DNA from: Bacteroidaceae bacterium
Lineage (GTDB): Bacteria > Bacteroidota > Bacteroidia > Bacteroidales > Bacteroidaceae
Direction of reading: 5' to 3'
Length of the DNA: 64,000 nucleotides
NCBI GenBank assembly: GCA_900770655.1
Contig: CAAGLA010000038.1
Span: forward strand, 85,716-149,715
The translations under genes were made by a program, and so were the position numbers. Shown here in pieces: positions 1 to 8,969 of this stretch (its first letter is position 1; each line of letters begins with the position of its first letter). The notes under the pieces are model-generated. The model was given only the letters and a program-made list of their open reading frames with translations. It ran no database searches and was not told the DNA's origin.

Positions 1-1300
1 CGTATCTCTTTATCACCTCAATGGTTGTTGTGTCGCAGTCAAATACAGAGTACCATCCCTGTGGTTCGTGCGGGGGGTCGCACAGATAGTCGTCGCCCGG
101 GCTCCATACAAGGTCCCGTGGCCTTCCGCTTCCGCCCCAGCCCCAGAAATTGCAGCCGGCAATGGGGCCGCCGTTCTGAATGCTGTTCTTTACCTGCTCA
201 AAAATAAAACCATAGAATATATCCCTGCTTCCGGTAGGCACATCAACCCCCGATATGTTCTCTTTTCTTGAATAACCGAACTCTTCTATTACCAACGGCT
301 TGCCAAGAGCATTTGCAAGTTCAATATGTTCGTTTATATATTCGGCACTCTTTTGACAGGCATTCTCTATGCCGCTGTCGGGGTTTGAGCGCGGAGCCCA
401 CCCCCAGTTTACCGGCCATATATGAATTGTAATGTAGTCTATGTTATTGTCGGCGTGTATTTCCCTGCATAGTTCCATATCGACCTCACAGCCAATATAC
501 CCCTCGCTGCCGGTAGATACAAGGTGGTTGGGGTCTATGCTCTTTATTATGGCCGCTGCATTTGATATCCAAGCAGCGAATAGTTCCTTGTTGTCGCGTG
601 CAAACGGGCGCGGCTCGTTGCATAGCTGCCACGACATTATAGCCGGCTCGTCCTTGTAGAGCCTGCCTGTTATACTGTTGCGGCGCGAAACAATCTGCCT
701 TATATAATTATAATACATATCAAGCGCTCGAGGCTCGCGGGCAAAATTCGCGCAATAGTCCACATATCGGTTATACCCGCCGTCAACATTCGTGTTGGGT
801 GAGTCGCCATAGCCGCATTCCTTCAAATAGAACCCGAATCCGCCGCTCCAGTCCCAAGCGTTGTTCAGGTAGATAACTGCATACATCCCTCTTTTCTCCA
901 ATTCTGCAAGAGCAAAATCGAGCCCTTCGAGAATAGTGTCGTTAAGAACTCCCGGTGCCTCCTGCAGATATGGCTTTGCAGGGTTGGCAAGGTCGCTGCC
1001 GGCATCGGGCCCGGCGGCAATCCTAAGGTTCGTAACACCAATGCTCCTTAAAAAATCGAGTTCCCGGCAGAATCTCTCTCTGTTGCCGCCTTCGCCCTTG
1101 GAAGCAAGAATACTTGCATACCAAAGGTTGGTTCCTATGTAGTTATAGGGGGTGTTCCCCTTTACAAATGATGTTCCTCTTGTTGCTATAATTGCGCCAT
1201 TTTCTTCTGTGGCTCTCCTGTTGTTGCGAAGCAGGCTGCAAGACACTGTCATAAGCGCCAGAATAGAAAATATGACTCCTGCGAGAATCTCTCTTTTCAT
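1..1300 (-). CDS. GH5 family beta-mannanase-like lipoprotein (3' end outside window)
   Basis: The reading frame is open from the ATG at 1300 to the window edge, 433 residues, so the C-terminus is missing. The N-terminus is a lipoprotein signal (hydrophobic core, then TVSC with Cys21), so the enzyme is probably anchored to an outer membrane. The glycoside hydrolase family 5 signature is clear: the acid/base motif SWQLCNEPRP (Glu229) and the nucleophile motif KPLVIEEFGYS (Glu340), with aromatic stretches such as NFWGWGG in between and after. The NEPR form resembles subfamily GH5_7 endo-beta-1,4-mannanases, so cleavage of mannan or glucomannan is likely but not proven. It is divergent from the etf operon and no SusCD pair is visible on this side. 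Confidence 0.85.
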   Translation of the reverse strand, partial: MKREILAGVIFSILALMTVSCSLLRNNRRATEENGAIIATRGTSFVKGNTPYNYIGTNLWYASILASKGEGGNRERFCRELDFLRSIGVTNLRIAAGPDAGSDLANPAKPYLQEAPGVLNDTILEGLDFALAELEKRGMYAVIYLNNAWDWSGGFGFYLKECGYGDSPNTNVDGGYNRYVDYCANFAREPRALDMYYNYIRQIVSRRNSITGRLYKDEPAIMSWQLCNEPRPFARDNKELFAAWISNAAAIIKSIDPNHLVSTGSEGYIGCEVDMELCREIHADNNIDYITIHIWPVNWGWAPRSNPDSGIENACQKSAEYINEHIELANALGKPLVIEEFGYSRKENISGVDVPTGSRDIFYGFIFEQVKNSIQNGGPIAGCNFWGWGGSGRPRDLVWSPGDDYLCDPPHEPQGWYSVFDCDTTTIEVIKRY

Positions 1301-1320
1301 AATAATATAGGTTTACTTTG

Positions 1321-1328
1321 CGAAGATA
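1321..1328 (-). promoter_or_regulatory. Possible -7 element for the GH5 gene
   Basis: The minus strand reads TATCTTCG, one base from the Bacteroidetes -7 consensus TAnnTTTG, 20 bases upstream of the ATG. No convincing TTG is found at the -33 position, so this is tentative. Confidence 0.35.
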
Positions 1329-1413
1329 ACAAAATGGTTTAAAGAAACGAAATATAGAACTGTTTTTTACGCCCTATGAGTTACCCGTTTTTATGATTTT
1401 TTTTACTTTACGG

Positions 1414-1443
1414 TTGGCGTTTATTGAACAATTTATATCTTTG
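1414..1443 (+). promoter_or_regulatory. Bacteroidetes sigma-ABfr-type promoter for the etf operon
   Basis: TTG (1414-1416) is separated by 19 bases from TATCTTTG (1436-1443), a match to the TTTG/TAnnTTTG promoter of Bacteroides. It lies about 100 bases before the etfB ATG, leaving a leader of roughly 90 bases. Confidence 0.7.
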
Positions 1444-1541
1444 CATTCTAAAAATAATTGTTTAGGTTGCTCTTTATGGCCTATTTTGCAATGGGCCCTG
1501 AAATCACATAAAGAGCATTGATTGTAGAAATAGAAAATGTT

Positions 1542-2414
1542 ATGGAATTGAATATTATAGTATTGGCAAAACAGGTTCCCGATACCCGTAATGCGGGTAG
1601 TCAGGCGATGAACGACGACGGTACAATAAACCGTTCGGTGTTACCTGCGATATTTAACCCCGAAGACCTGAACGCGCTGGAGCAGGCGCTCCTTTTGAAA
1701 GAGGCAAACCCCGGCAGCCGGATAACAGTGCTGACAATGGGGCCTGAACGTGCTGCCGATATTCTGCGCGAGGCTCTTTACCGTGGTGCCGACGAAGGCA
1801 TACTTCTGTCGGACCGTGCATTTGCCGGTGCCGACACTCTGGCAACCTCTTATGCGCTCTCTATGGCTGTGAAAAAGATTGGCAAGTACGACGTCGTCTT
1901 TGCCGGCCGTCAGGCTATCGACGGCGACACGGCACAGGTGGGGCCGCAAGTGGCGCAGATGCTTGGCTTGCCGCAAATTACATCGGTGCGCCGTGTGGTT
2001 TCAATGGAAGATGGCAAGGTTGTTGCCGAGCGCTTTGTTGAAAACGGTACTGAAACCGTGAAGGCTCCTCTGCCGCTTCTAATGACAGTTGCCGGTGAGG
2101 CTGCTGCTTGTCGCCCCCGCAATGCCTACCGTATGTTGCACTATCACTGTGCAGCTACGCCTCAGGAGTGTGCTGCCGAAGGTTTCAGGTATGCTTCACG
2201 GGTTGCCGAAGACCCTACGCTGCAGCTTAAGGTATGGAATCTTGAAACCGTGGGCGGTGATGCTGCGCGTTGTGGCCTTTCAGGTTCACCAACCAAAGTG
2301 AAGAAGGTCGACAGTATTGTCTTTAAGGTAAAGGACAGCAAGCGATATACAGCTTCCGACGGCGATATTAAAGCTCTTGTTACAGAGCTGTTGTCAAACC
2401 ATATTATAGGATAA
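1542..2414 (+). CDS. etfB: Electron transfer flavoprotein, beta subunit
   Basis: This 290-residue protein is the beta subunit of the Etf heterodimer, which takes electrons from acyl-CoA dehydrogenases and passes them to a membrane or soluble acceptor. The N-terminus NIIVLAKQVPDT and the segment GRQAIDGDTAQVGPQ near residues 120-140 are typical of EtfB/FixA (adenine-nucleotide alpha-hydrolase-like fold). A TTG eight codons upstream is in frame, but the ATG at 1542 puts the conserved strand right at the N-terminus, as in the family. It is the first gene of an operon with etfA (3-base gap) and an acyl-CoA dehydrogenase. Sequence alone does not tell whether this Etf is of the bifurcating type. 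Confidence 0.93.
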   Translation: MELNIIVLAKQVPDTRNAGSQAMNDDGTINRSVLPAIFNPEDLNALEQALLLKEANPGSRITVLTMGPERAADILREALYRGADEGILLSDRAFAGADTLATSYALSMAVKKIGKYDVVFAGRQAIDGDTAQVGPQVAQMLGLPQITSVRRVVSMEDGKVVAERFVENGTETVKAPLPLLMTVAGEAAACRPRNAYRMLHYHCAATPQECAAEGFRYASRVAEDPTLQLKVWNLETVGGDAARCGLSGSPTKVKKVDSIVFKVKDSKRYTASDGDIKALVTELLSNHIIG

Positions 2415-2417
2415 CTT

Positions 2418-3437
2418 ATGAACAATATATTGGTCTATTGCGAAATGAACGGTCCCGTTGTGGCCGATGTGAGCCTTGAACTCTTGAGCGAGGGGCGCCG
2501 TCTTGCCGGCAAACTGGGCGTAGAACTTGAGGCTGTAGCCATTGGCTGCGGTTTGTCGGCTGTAGGCTCTCAGGTATACAAATACGGAGTAGACAGGATG
2601 CACATCTTTGACGATGCGAAGCTTGAACACTATACCACATTGCCTTCGGCTGCAATTCTCTGCAAGCTTATAAAAGATAACGACTATCAGATATTCCTTT
2701 TGGGTGCAACCGTTACGGGCCGCGACCTTGCACCGCGCATAACAGCCGAACTGCACTGCGGCCTCACTGCCGACTGTACGTCGCTCGAAGTGGGCCCGTA
2801 CGAAGACAAAAAGCAGGGGGTGGTAATTGAAAACCTTCTATACCAGTCGCGTCCGGCTTTTGGCGGCAATATAGTAGCCACCATTGTGAACCCTTATAAC
2901 CGTCCGCAGATGGCAACCGTGCGCGAAGGGGTAATGCCGCTCCGTGAGGTTCGTCCATTAACATACAAGGGCGAAGAGATTGTGTATAACGTAGCCGATT
3001 ACGTAGACCCTGCCTGTTTTGTGGTAGAGGTTCTTGAACGCTACGTTAAGCCTGCCGACAATAAACTGAAGAGTGCCTCTATAGTTGTGGCAGGCGGCTA
3101 TGGCGTAGGCAGCAAGGAGACCTTTGATAAACTCTTTGAACTTGCCCATCTGCTTCACGGCGAAGTGGGTGCAACGCGTGCGGCTATAGATGCCGGTTAC
3201 ACCACACGCGACAGGCAAATTGGGCAGACAGGTCTAACAGTGCGCCCTAAGGTATATATAGCCTGCGGTATATCGGGGCAGGTGCAGCACGTTTCGGGAA
3301 TGTTGGAGAGCGGAATAATAATATCTGTCAACAGCGACCCCGAAGCACCTATAAACGCGCTTGCCGATTACGTAATAACCGGCAGGGTAGAAGAGGTTAT
3401 ACCGAAACTAATAACAACCTATCAGCAAAAACAATGA
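2418..3437 (+). CDS. etfA: Electron transfer flavoprotein, alpha subunit
   Basis: The 339-residue product is the FAD-binding alpha subunit partner of the preceding EtfB. The C-terminal FAD domain is recognisable from GQTGLTVRPKVYIACGISG (about residues 268-286) and the following NSDPEAPI, which match the EtfA pattern of QTG, SGISG-like and N.DP.API elements. The N-terminal half has the nucleotide-binding-like fold with ATVTGRDLAPR. It overlaps the acyl-CoA dehydrogenase start by 4 bases (ATGA), which implies translational coupling. The trio probably performs a flavin-linked dehydrogenation of an acyl-CoA in the cytoplasm; the substrate cannot be read from the sequence. Confidence 0.93.
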   Translation: MNNILVYCEMNGPVVADVSLELLSEGRRLAGKLGVELEAVAIGCGLSAVGSQVYKYGVDRMHIFDDAKLEHYTTLPSAAILCKLIKDNDYQIFLLGATVTGRDLAPRITAELHCGLTADCTSLEVGPYEDKKQGVVIENLLYQSRPAFGGNIVATIVNPYNRPQMATVREGVMPLREVRPLTYKGEEIVYNVADYVDPACFVVEVLERYVKPADNKLKSASIVVAGGYGVGSKETFDKLFELAHLLHGEVGATRAAIDAGYTTRDRQIGQTGLTVRPKVYIACGISGQVQHVSGMLESGIIISVNSDPEAPINALADYVITGRVEEVIPKLITTYQQKQ

Positions 3438-5134
3438 ATTACTATAGCGATAATAAAGAACTGCAGTTCTATTTAAAGCATCCTCTCATTAAGCGCATAG
3501 CCGAAATGAAGGAGCAGGGTTATAGCCAGTGTGGAGAATTCAACTATGCTCCGGCCGGGTTCGATGAGGCTCTGCTCGGCTACGAGCAGGTACTCCGCTT
3601 GGTTGGTGAACTCAGCGCCGACATTGTGGCGCCAAACGCGGCAAAAATAGAAGAAGAGGGCCCTAAGGCTGTCGACGGCCGTGTAATATATGCTCCGGCA
3701 ACCGAAGAGGATTTGGAGCTCTTCCGCAAGGCCGGTCTTATGGGTGTCTCTCTGCCACGCCGTTACGGCGGGCTTAATTTCCCCACAGCAGTCTTTACAA
3801 TGATGCAGGAACTTGTGTGCCGTGCCGACGCCGGTTTCGGCAACCTGTGGGGGTTGCAGGACTGCGCCACAACAATATACAATTTTGGCAGTGACAGCCA
3901 GTGCGAACGTTATTTGCCAATGGTTTCGGCCGGTGCTACAATGTCTATGGACCTCACCGAACCCGATGCAGGCAGCGACCTTCAGAGCGCACGCCTTAAG
4001 GCTACATACAGCGAGGCCGACGATTGCTGGTATCTCGATGGAATGAAACGTTTCATTACCAACGGCGACAGCGATATACACCTTGTTCTTGCACGTAGCG
4101 AGGAGGGTAGTGTCGATGGACGAGGCCTTTCGCTTTTCATTTGTGAAAAGAGCTGCGGAAAGGTAAAGACACGTCGCATAGAGGATAAAATGGGTATTCA
4201 CGGTTCGCCAACCTGTGAGGTTGTCTTTGACCACGCTCCCGCTTTTCTTTGCGGCAGCCGCAGAATGGGACTGATAAAATATGTGATGTCGCTTATGAAC
4301 GGTGCGCGTCTGGGAATTGCCACACAGAGTGTGGCTATTGCACAGGCGGCGTATAGCGAGGCTCTCGACTATGCCCGTTCGCGCAAGCAGTTCGGCAAGG
4401 CCATAATTGAATTGCCTCCTGTGTACGATATGTTGGGCGCAATGAAAGCACGTCTGTCGGCAGCACGCAGCTTGTTGTACGAGACTGCACGCAATGTCGA
4501 TATGAGCTATCAGTTTGCCTCTCTCGCCCGTGAACGCTCATTGACTCCCGAAGAGCGTAACGAATCAAAGGCTTTCTCTAAAAAAGCCGATGCTCTTACC
4601 CCTCTTATAAAAGGCATAGGCAGCGAAATTGCAAATATGAATGCCTACGACTCGGTGCAGGTGCACGGCGGTTCGGGGTATATGCGCGACTATCTGTGCG
4701 AGCGCCTCTATCGCGACGCTCGCATAACATCTATTTACGAAGGAACAACCCAACTGCAGGTTGTGGCTGCAATACGCTATGCAACAAGTGGGTACTATAG
4801 CGAACTGCTGGGCGAGTATCTGTCTGTTGAGGCTCCGCAACAGTTTGCATCGCTGCACTCTCGCCTGCAGGCTATGGCAGGCGAGTTCCGTAGTGCTCTT
4901 GCAACAGTCCAAGAGTACAACAATCAGGAAGTGCTCGATTTCCTTGCACGTCGCCTTTATGAAATGGCTGCATATTCTGTAATGGGCGCTTTGCTGCTAC
5001 GCGATGCCATTGCCGACGAAGCGCTCTTCTCTTCGTCGCTGCACCGCTTTGTGGCTCTGGCCGAATCGGTTATTGCGGGCCACGCTGCATATATAAACAA
5101 CTTTACTCAGGAATTATTAACCCAATATAAGTGA
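3434..5134 (+). CDS. Acyl-CoA dehydrogenase family protein, long form
   Basis: The 566-residue flavoprotein carries the acyl-CoA dehydrogenase landmarks: MDLTEPDAGSDLQSAR (FAD/substrate loop), GIHGSPTCEVVFD, and the catalytic base in SIYEGTTQLQ, where Glu436 corresponds to the Glu of the medium-chain enzyme motif IYEGT. About 130 residues follow this motif, much longer than the ~380-residue classical enzymes, forming an extra helical C-terminal region as in other long ACAD subfamilies. The gene overlaps etfA by ATGA and ends 3 bases before slyD. The function is probably alpha,beta-dehydrogenation of a CoA ester, or the reverse enoyl reduction under anaerobic conditions, with Etf as electron partner. 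Confidence 0.9.
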   Translation: MNYYSDNKELQFYLKHPLIKRIAEMKEQGYSQCGEFNYAPAGFDEALLGYEQVLRLVGELSADIVAPNAAKIEEEGPKAVDGRVIYAPATEEDLELFRKAGLMGVSLPRRYGGLNFPTAVFTMMQELVCRADAGFGNLWGLQDCATTIYNFGSDSQCERYLPMVSAGATMSMDLTEPDAGSDLQSARLKATYSEADDCWYLDGMKRFITNGDSDIHLVLARSEEGSVDGRGLSLFICEKSCGKVKTRRIEDKMGIHGSPTCEVVFDHAPAFLCGSRRMGLIKYVMSLMNGARLGIATQSVAIAQAAYSEALDYARSRKQFGKAIIELPPVYDMLGAMKARLSAARSLLYETARNVDMSYQFASLARERSLTPEERNESKAFSKKADALTPLIKGIGSEIANMNAYDSVQVHGGSGYMRDYLCERLYRDARITSIYEGTTQLQVVAAIRYATSGYYSELLGEYLSVEAPQQFASLHSRLQAMAGEFRSALATVQEYNNQEVLDFLARRLYEMAAYSVMGALLLRDAIADEALFSSSLHRFVALAESVIAGHAAYINNFTQELLTQYK

Positions 5135-5137
5135 AAT

Positions 5138-5710
5138 ATGGAAAATACAAACAAATATATGCGTGTTGCATATACTCTGTTGTCGCATCGTGGCGACGAG
5201 TGTGAAGAGGTTGAAAAGACAACCCGTGAACAGCCTTTTGCCTTCCTGACAGGTGTCGGCTATACCCTCGATGCCTTTGAGGAGAACCTCAAAGACCTTA
5301 AGAAAGGCGACAACTTCGACTTTACAATTCCGTCGGCCGACGCCTATGGCGATTACGACCCCGACCACGTGCAGGATTTCGACCGTGAGGTATTTACAAT
5401 AGACGGCAAGTTCGATTCGGCGCATATTTACGCCGGCAATGTGGTTGAGATGATGCGTGCCGACGGTTCGCCCATACTCGGTACCGTAAAGGAGGTTACA
5501 CCGCTTAAGGTGGTGATGGACTTCAACCACCCGCTTGCCGGTTGCGACCTGCAGTTCACAGGAACCGTTGTAGAGTCACGCATTGCTACCGAAGCCGAAC
5601 TTAAGAAATTCTACGACTCCCTAAAGGCTTCTTGCAGCTGCAGTGGCGGTTGCAGCGGTTGTGGCGGTGGTTGCAGCGACAGTAATTGCGAAGGTGGCTG
5701 TTGCCATTAA
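5138..5710 (+). CDS. SlyD-type FKBP peptidyl-prolyl isomerase with Cys-rich metal tail
   Basis: This 190-residue cytosolic protein has the SlyD layout: an FKBP half-domain at the N-terminus (YTLLSHRGDECEE, then LTGVGYTLDAFEENL), an inserted flap domain with PSADAYGDYDPDHV, and the return strand DFNHPLAG. SlyD proteins are prolyl isomerase/chaperones and often Ni/Zn donors through a C-terminal tail. Here the last 25 residues are a Cys/Gly tail with repeated CSGC and CGGGC units ending in CCH, so thiol rather than His chemistry would dominate metal binding. It starts 3 bases after the dehydrogenase gene and 15 bases before aroC, so it is probably in the same transcript. Confidence 0.88.
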   Translation: MENTNKYMRVAYTLLSHRGDECEEVEKTTREQPFAFLTGVGYTLDAFEENLKDLKKGDNFDFTIPSADAYGDYDPDHVQDFDREVFTIDGKFDSAHIYAGNVVEMMRADGSPILGTVKEVTPLKVVMDFNHPLAGCDLQFTGTVVESRIATEAELKKFYDSLKASCSCSGGCSGCGGGCSDSNCEGGCCH

Positions 5711-5725
5711 TAATACAGAATAGGT

Positions 5726-6802
5726 ATGAACAGCATAGGACAACTTCTAAGGTTGACAACATTCGGCGAGTCGCACGGTGTTGCCATTGGCGGTGTGCTC
5801 GACGGTTATCCGGCGGGTGTGCCCATAGATATGGACTTTGTTCGCAGTGAAATGTGCCGCAGACGGCCGGGACAGAGTGCCATAACAACACAGCGTAACG
5901 AACAGGATGAGGTTCATTTTCTATCGGGAATATTCGAGGGCTGTTCAACCGGGACCCCAATTGCTTTTGTAATAGTAAACGACAATAGCCGCAGTGGCGA
6001 CTACGACAATCTTCGCGAGGCATTCAGGCCTTCTCACGCCGACTACGTATATGACCGTAAATATGGCGTTCGTGACCACCGTGGCGGAGGACGCTCGTCG
6101 GCACGCGAGACAGCAGTACGTGTCTGTGCCGGTGCTTTGGCGAAACTTGCATTGGCGCGCTTGGGAATTAGTGTAAATGCCTACACGTCGCAGGTGGGCA
6201 ATATATCTCTCAGCGGCGACTATCGCAGCTACGACCTCTCTCGGGCCGAAAAGAACGCGGTCCGTTGCCCCGATATTGAAAAAGCCGCCGAAATGGAGCG
6301 GCTTATTCTCGATGTCAAGCACCGTGGCGATACAATAGGCGGTATAGTGACCTGTGTGGCTCGCGGTGTGCCTGTAGGCTTGGGAGAACCTTTGTATGGC
6401 AAGTTGTCGGCATCTCTGGCAGCGGCAATGTTGTCCATTAATGCAGCCAAAGGGTTCGACTACGGCAACGGTTTTGCAGCGGCCGAAGGTTACGGGTCGG
6501 AACAAAACGATATATTCTACGACAACAACGGCTGTGTTGCTACGCGTACCAACAACAGCGGCGGTATTCAGGGCGGAATATCAAACGGTAACGATATCTA
6601 TTTTCGCGTAGCCTTCAAACCTGTGGCCACACTGCTAGTGAGCCAGCCCACTGTAGACAAGGCGGGGCACGACACTATGCTTCAGGCGCGTGGGCGTCAC
6701 GACCCTTGCGTTGTTCCGCGTGCTGTGCCCATTGTGGAAGCTATGGCAGCGCTTGTGCTGCTCGACCACTATATGCTCTCCCAAGCTCGCAGAATCCTAT
6801 AA
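5726..6802 (+). CDS. aroC: Chorismate synthase
   Basis: The enzyme converts 5-enolpyruvylshikimate-3-phosphate to chorismate, the last step of the shikimate pathway, using reduced FMN. The 358-residue length is normal. Family signatures are visible: TTFGESHG near the N-terminus, the segment DHRGGGRSSARETAVRV (about residues 115-131) that lines the FMN/substrate site, and RGRHDPCVVPRAVP near the C-terminus. Another shikimate gene, aroK, lies far away at 49909, so the pathway is not clustered. Transcription is likely shared with slyD upstream; the next gene begins 33 bases downstream. Confidence 0.96.
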   Translation: MNSIGQLLRLTTFGESHGVAIGGVLDGYPAGVPIDMDFVRSEMCRRRPGQSAITTQRNEQDEVHFLSGIFEGCSTGTPIAFVIVNDNSRSGDYDNLREAFRPSHADYVYDRKYGVRDHRGGGRSSARETAVRVCAGALAKLALARLGISVNAYTSQVGNISLSGDYRSYDLSRAEKNAVRCPDIEKAAEMERLILDVKHRGDTIGGIVTCVARGVPVGLGEPLYGKLSASLAAAMLSINAAKGFDYGNGFAAAEGYGSEQNDIFYDNNGCVATRTNNSGGIQGGISNGNDIYFRVAFKPVATLLVSQPTVDKAGHDTMLQARGRHDPCVVPRAVPIVEAMAALVLLDHYMLSQARRIL

Positions 6803-6835
6803 AATAAAGGGTGTACAAAACACAAACATATAATT

Positions 6836-8938
6836 ATGAGTAAAAAACAAAAAATAAAGCATAATGCTCCGGCGGTGGTAGCGGGCGGAGAAAAGAGTGC
6901 TGCTCCTGTGCAGCGTGGCTCTTTCCTGCAGAGTATTGCGGTCATTGTCAAAGAACGTAACAACAGATTGTGTTGGGTCTTCTTTGCTCTTTTATGGTCT
7001 CTGTTGGTGTTCTATGAACCGGCTCTGCTGTTCCGTATAGAAGAGTTGTCGTCGTTCCTCTTTACAGAACCATTCTTCAATGAGTTTCTTGCGGTGCCGG
7101 CCGGTATGCTGTCATACGCAGGTTCCTTCTTGGTGCAGTTCTTCTACTATCCGGCTTTGGGAGCGACAATATACACTTTGCTGCTCATTGCCGTGTATGC
7201 ATTGACAAAGAAAGTCTTTGATATTCCTTCCCGCTATTCGATTGTTGCGTTGCTGCCTGTAGTAGCTCTTGTAGCCTCAAATATGCAGCTGGGCTATTGG
7301 ATATTCTATCTGAAACTGCCGGGATACTTCTATGTTGCACTGCTGGCTGTAATAGTGTCGCTCTTTGCAATATGGGCATTCAAGAAAATGCCGGGGGCAG
7401 CACGTCTGCCGTTTGTGGCTGTTTGGGTCTTCGCCGCATACCCCATAATGGGAATATATGCCTCGGCTGCGGCTGTGGTAATGGCTGTGTATGGCTTGGC
7501 TATGTCGGTTAGGGGGCGTGGAGGCTATCTCTTGCCGCTTCTTGTTGCGGTGCTTGTTATATTGCTCGTTATATTCGTTCCCCGCTTCTACTACTATTAC
7601 TACGTTACAATATCCGATGAATATATTTACTGGGCAGGAACACCATCGTACCAGTGGGACAATGCCGTTTATGCAAAGGTTCAGCACGAAGAGGCCTCGC
7701 GCTGGTTCGACACCCGCTTCTACTGGGTACCGTTCCTGCTGTTGTTCTTCTTCTATCTAATGTTCCCCATTGCTTCTGCACTGAAAAAACAGCTGCTTAA
7801 ATGCAAACGTTTGCAGCTTGTGGCCTCTGTTGCAGTGGTGCTGTTCTCGTCTCTTTTCCTCTATTCGCACTGGTTTACCGACAATAACTTCCGTGTGGAA
7901 AATAAACAGAACCGTGCTATGTGGGAAGAGGATTGGGAGGCTGTGGCTCTCTATGCAAAGGAGGTGAAAGAGCCTACAAGGCAAATAGTACTGAACAGGA
8001 ATATCGCTTTGCTTAAACTTGGCCGTGCTGGTAACGAGATGTTCAATTATCCCGACGGCAGCTCCTCTATTATGGCACCGATGGCTGTGCACCTGACGCA
8101 GACAGGCGGAAAGATGATATACTACCAGTATGGCAAGTTCAACTTCTGCTATCGTTGGTGTGTAGAAGATGCAGTAGAGTATGGCTGGCGTTTCGAGTAT
8201 CTGAAACACGCAGTACGTTCAATGTTGCTTTCGGGAGAGTATGTGCTGGCCGAAAGGTATATAAACATACTTAAGCAGACAATCTTCCACCGCTCTTGGG
8301 CCGAAGAGATGGAACAGTACTTGAACAACCCGGGTGCAATAGTGGCAAAACCGGAATTTACGATGCCTCTCTATATGACAACATACGAAGATGTGCTTGC
8401 GGTAGATGAATCATTTGTGGAAGCCTTCCTGACAAAGGATTTTATGTATGTTCCGCAGTCTCCTTCGCCAATGTACATAGAGGTGGCGCTTATGAATTCT
8501 TTAATAAGAAAAGACAGAAAAACATTCTGGGTGATGCTCGACATCTACCTCAGAAACAATATCTCTGTCGATGCCAACGGCCGTCCGGCAACAAAGTTGC
8601 CTCTCCATTATCAAGAAGCATATATCTTGTTCAAACAGCTCGAAATGCAGCAACCGCCCGAACTAAGGAACATCAGCGTGGAAAACCTCGAGCAAGGCTT
8701 TGAACCTACATTCATTGCTCCTCAGGTGAAAGAGCGTTTCAGCCGTTTTGCCCAAAAAGTGGCAATGCACAATGGCGCCAACTCTTCGTTCAACAGAGCT
8801 ATCCCCGAAAACCCTGCCGACACCTCTGCTGTAAAGACCAAGACAAGCAATATGTATGTGGGGCCACATTTCAGCTATGAATATGGCGATACATATTACT
8901 ATTATTTCTATTTTGTAAGCAAGATAAAGACCAACTGA
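6836..8938 (+). CDS. DUF6057-like polytopic membrane protein
   Basis: I recognise this as resembling the Bacteroidales DUF6057 family; its biochemical role is unknown. The 700-residue protein has a short basic N-terminus, then about nine to ten hydrophobic segments in the first ~350 residues (for example WVFFALLWSLLVFY, ALGATIYTLLLIAVYAL, LLPLLVAVLVILLVIFV), followed by a ~350-residue soluble region with helical, TPR-like character (AEEMEQYL, EVALMNSLIRKDRKTFW). It is followed after 31 bases by a TolB-like lipoprotein, and the pair probably forms a unit. A membrane-bound enzyme or transporter with an extracytoplasmic sensor domain is possible, but I assign no function. Confidence 0.7.
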   Translation: MSKKQKIKHNAPAVVAGGEKSAAPVQRGSFLQSIAVIVKERNNRLCWVFFALLWSLLVFYEPALLFRIEELSSFLFTEPFFNEFLAVPAGMLSYAGSFLVQFFYYPALGATIYTLLLIAVYALTKKVFDIPSRYSIVALLPVVALVASNMQLGYWIFYLKLPGYFYVALLAVIVSLFAIWAFKKMPGAARLPFVAVWVFAAYPIMGIYASAAAVVMAVYGLAMSVRGRGGYLLPLLVAVLVILLVIFVPRFYYYYYVTISDEYIYWAGTPSYQWDNAVYAKVQHEEASRWFDTRFYWVPFLLLFFFYLMFPIASALKKQLLKCKRLQLVASVAVVLFSSLFLYSHWFTDNNFRVENKQNRAMWEEDWEAVALYAKEVKEPTRQIVLNRNIALLKLGRAGNEMFNYPDGSSSIMAPMAVHLTQTGGKMIYYQYGKFNFCYRWCVEDAVEYGWRFEYLKHAVRSMLLSGEYVLAERYINILKQTIFHRSWAEEMEQYLNNPGAIVAKPEFTMPLYMTTYEDVLAVDESFVEAFLTKDFMYVPQSPSPMYIEVALMNSLIRKDRKTFWVMLDIYLRNNISVDANGRPATKLPLHYQEAYILFKQLEMQQPPELRNISVENLEQGFEPTFIAPQVKERFSRFAQKVAMHNGANSSFNRAIPENPADTSAVKTKTSNMYVGPHFSYEYGDTYYYYFYFVSKIKTN

Positions 8939-8969
8939 TGCCGTATTGGCTGTAAAAACCGAATTGTAT

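Noticed and set aside
3473..4234. Long minus-strand frame antisense to the acyl-CoA dehydrogenase
   Set aside because: The dehydrogenase frame carries all catalytic motifs; the antisense frame has none and no promoter.
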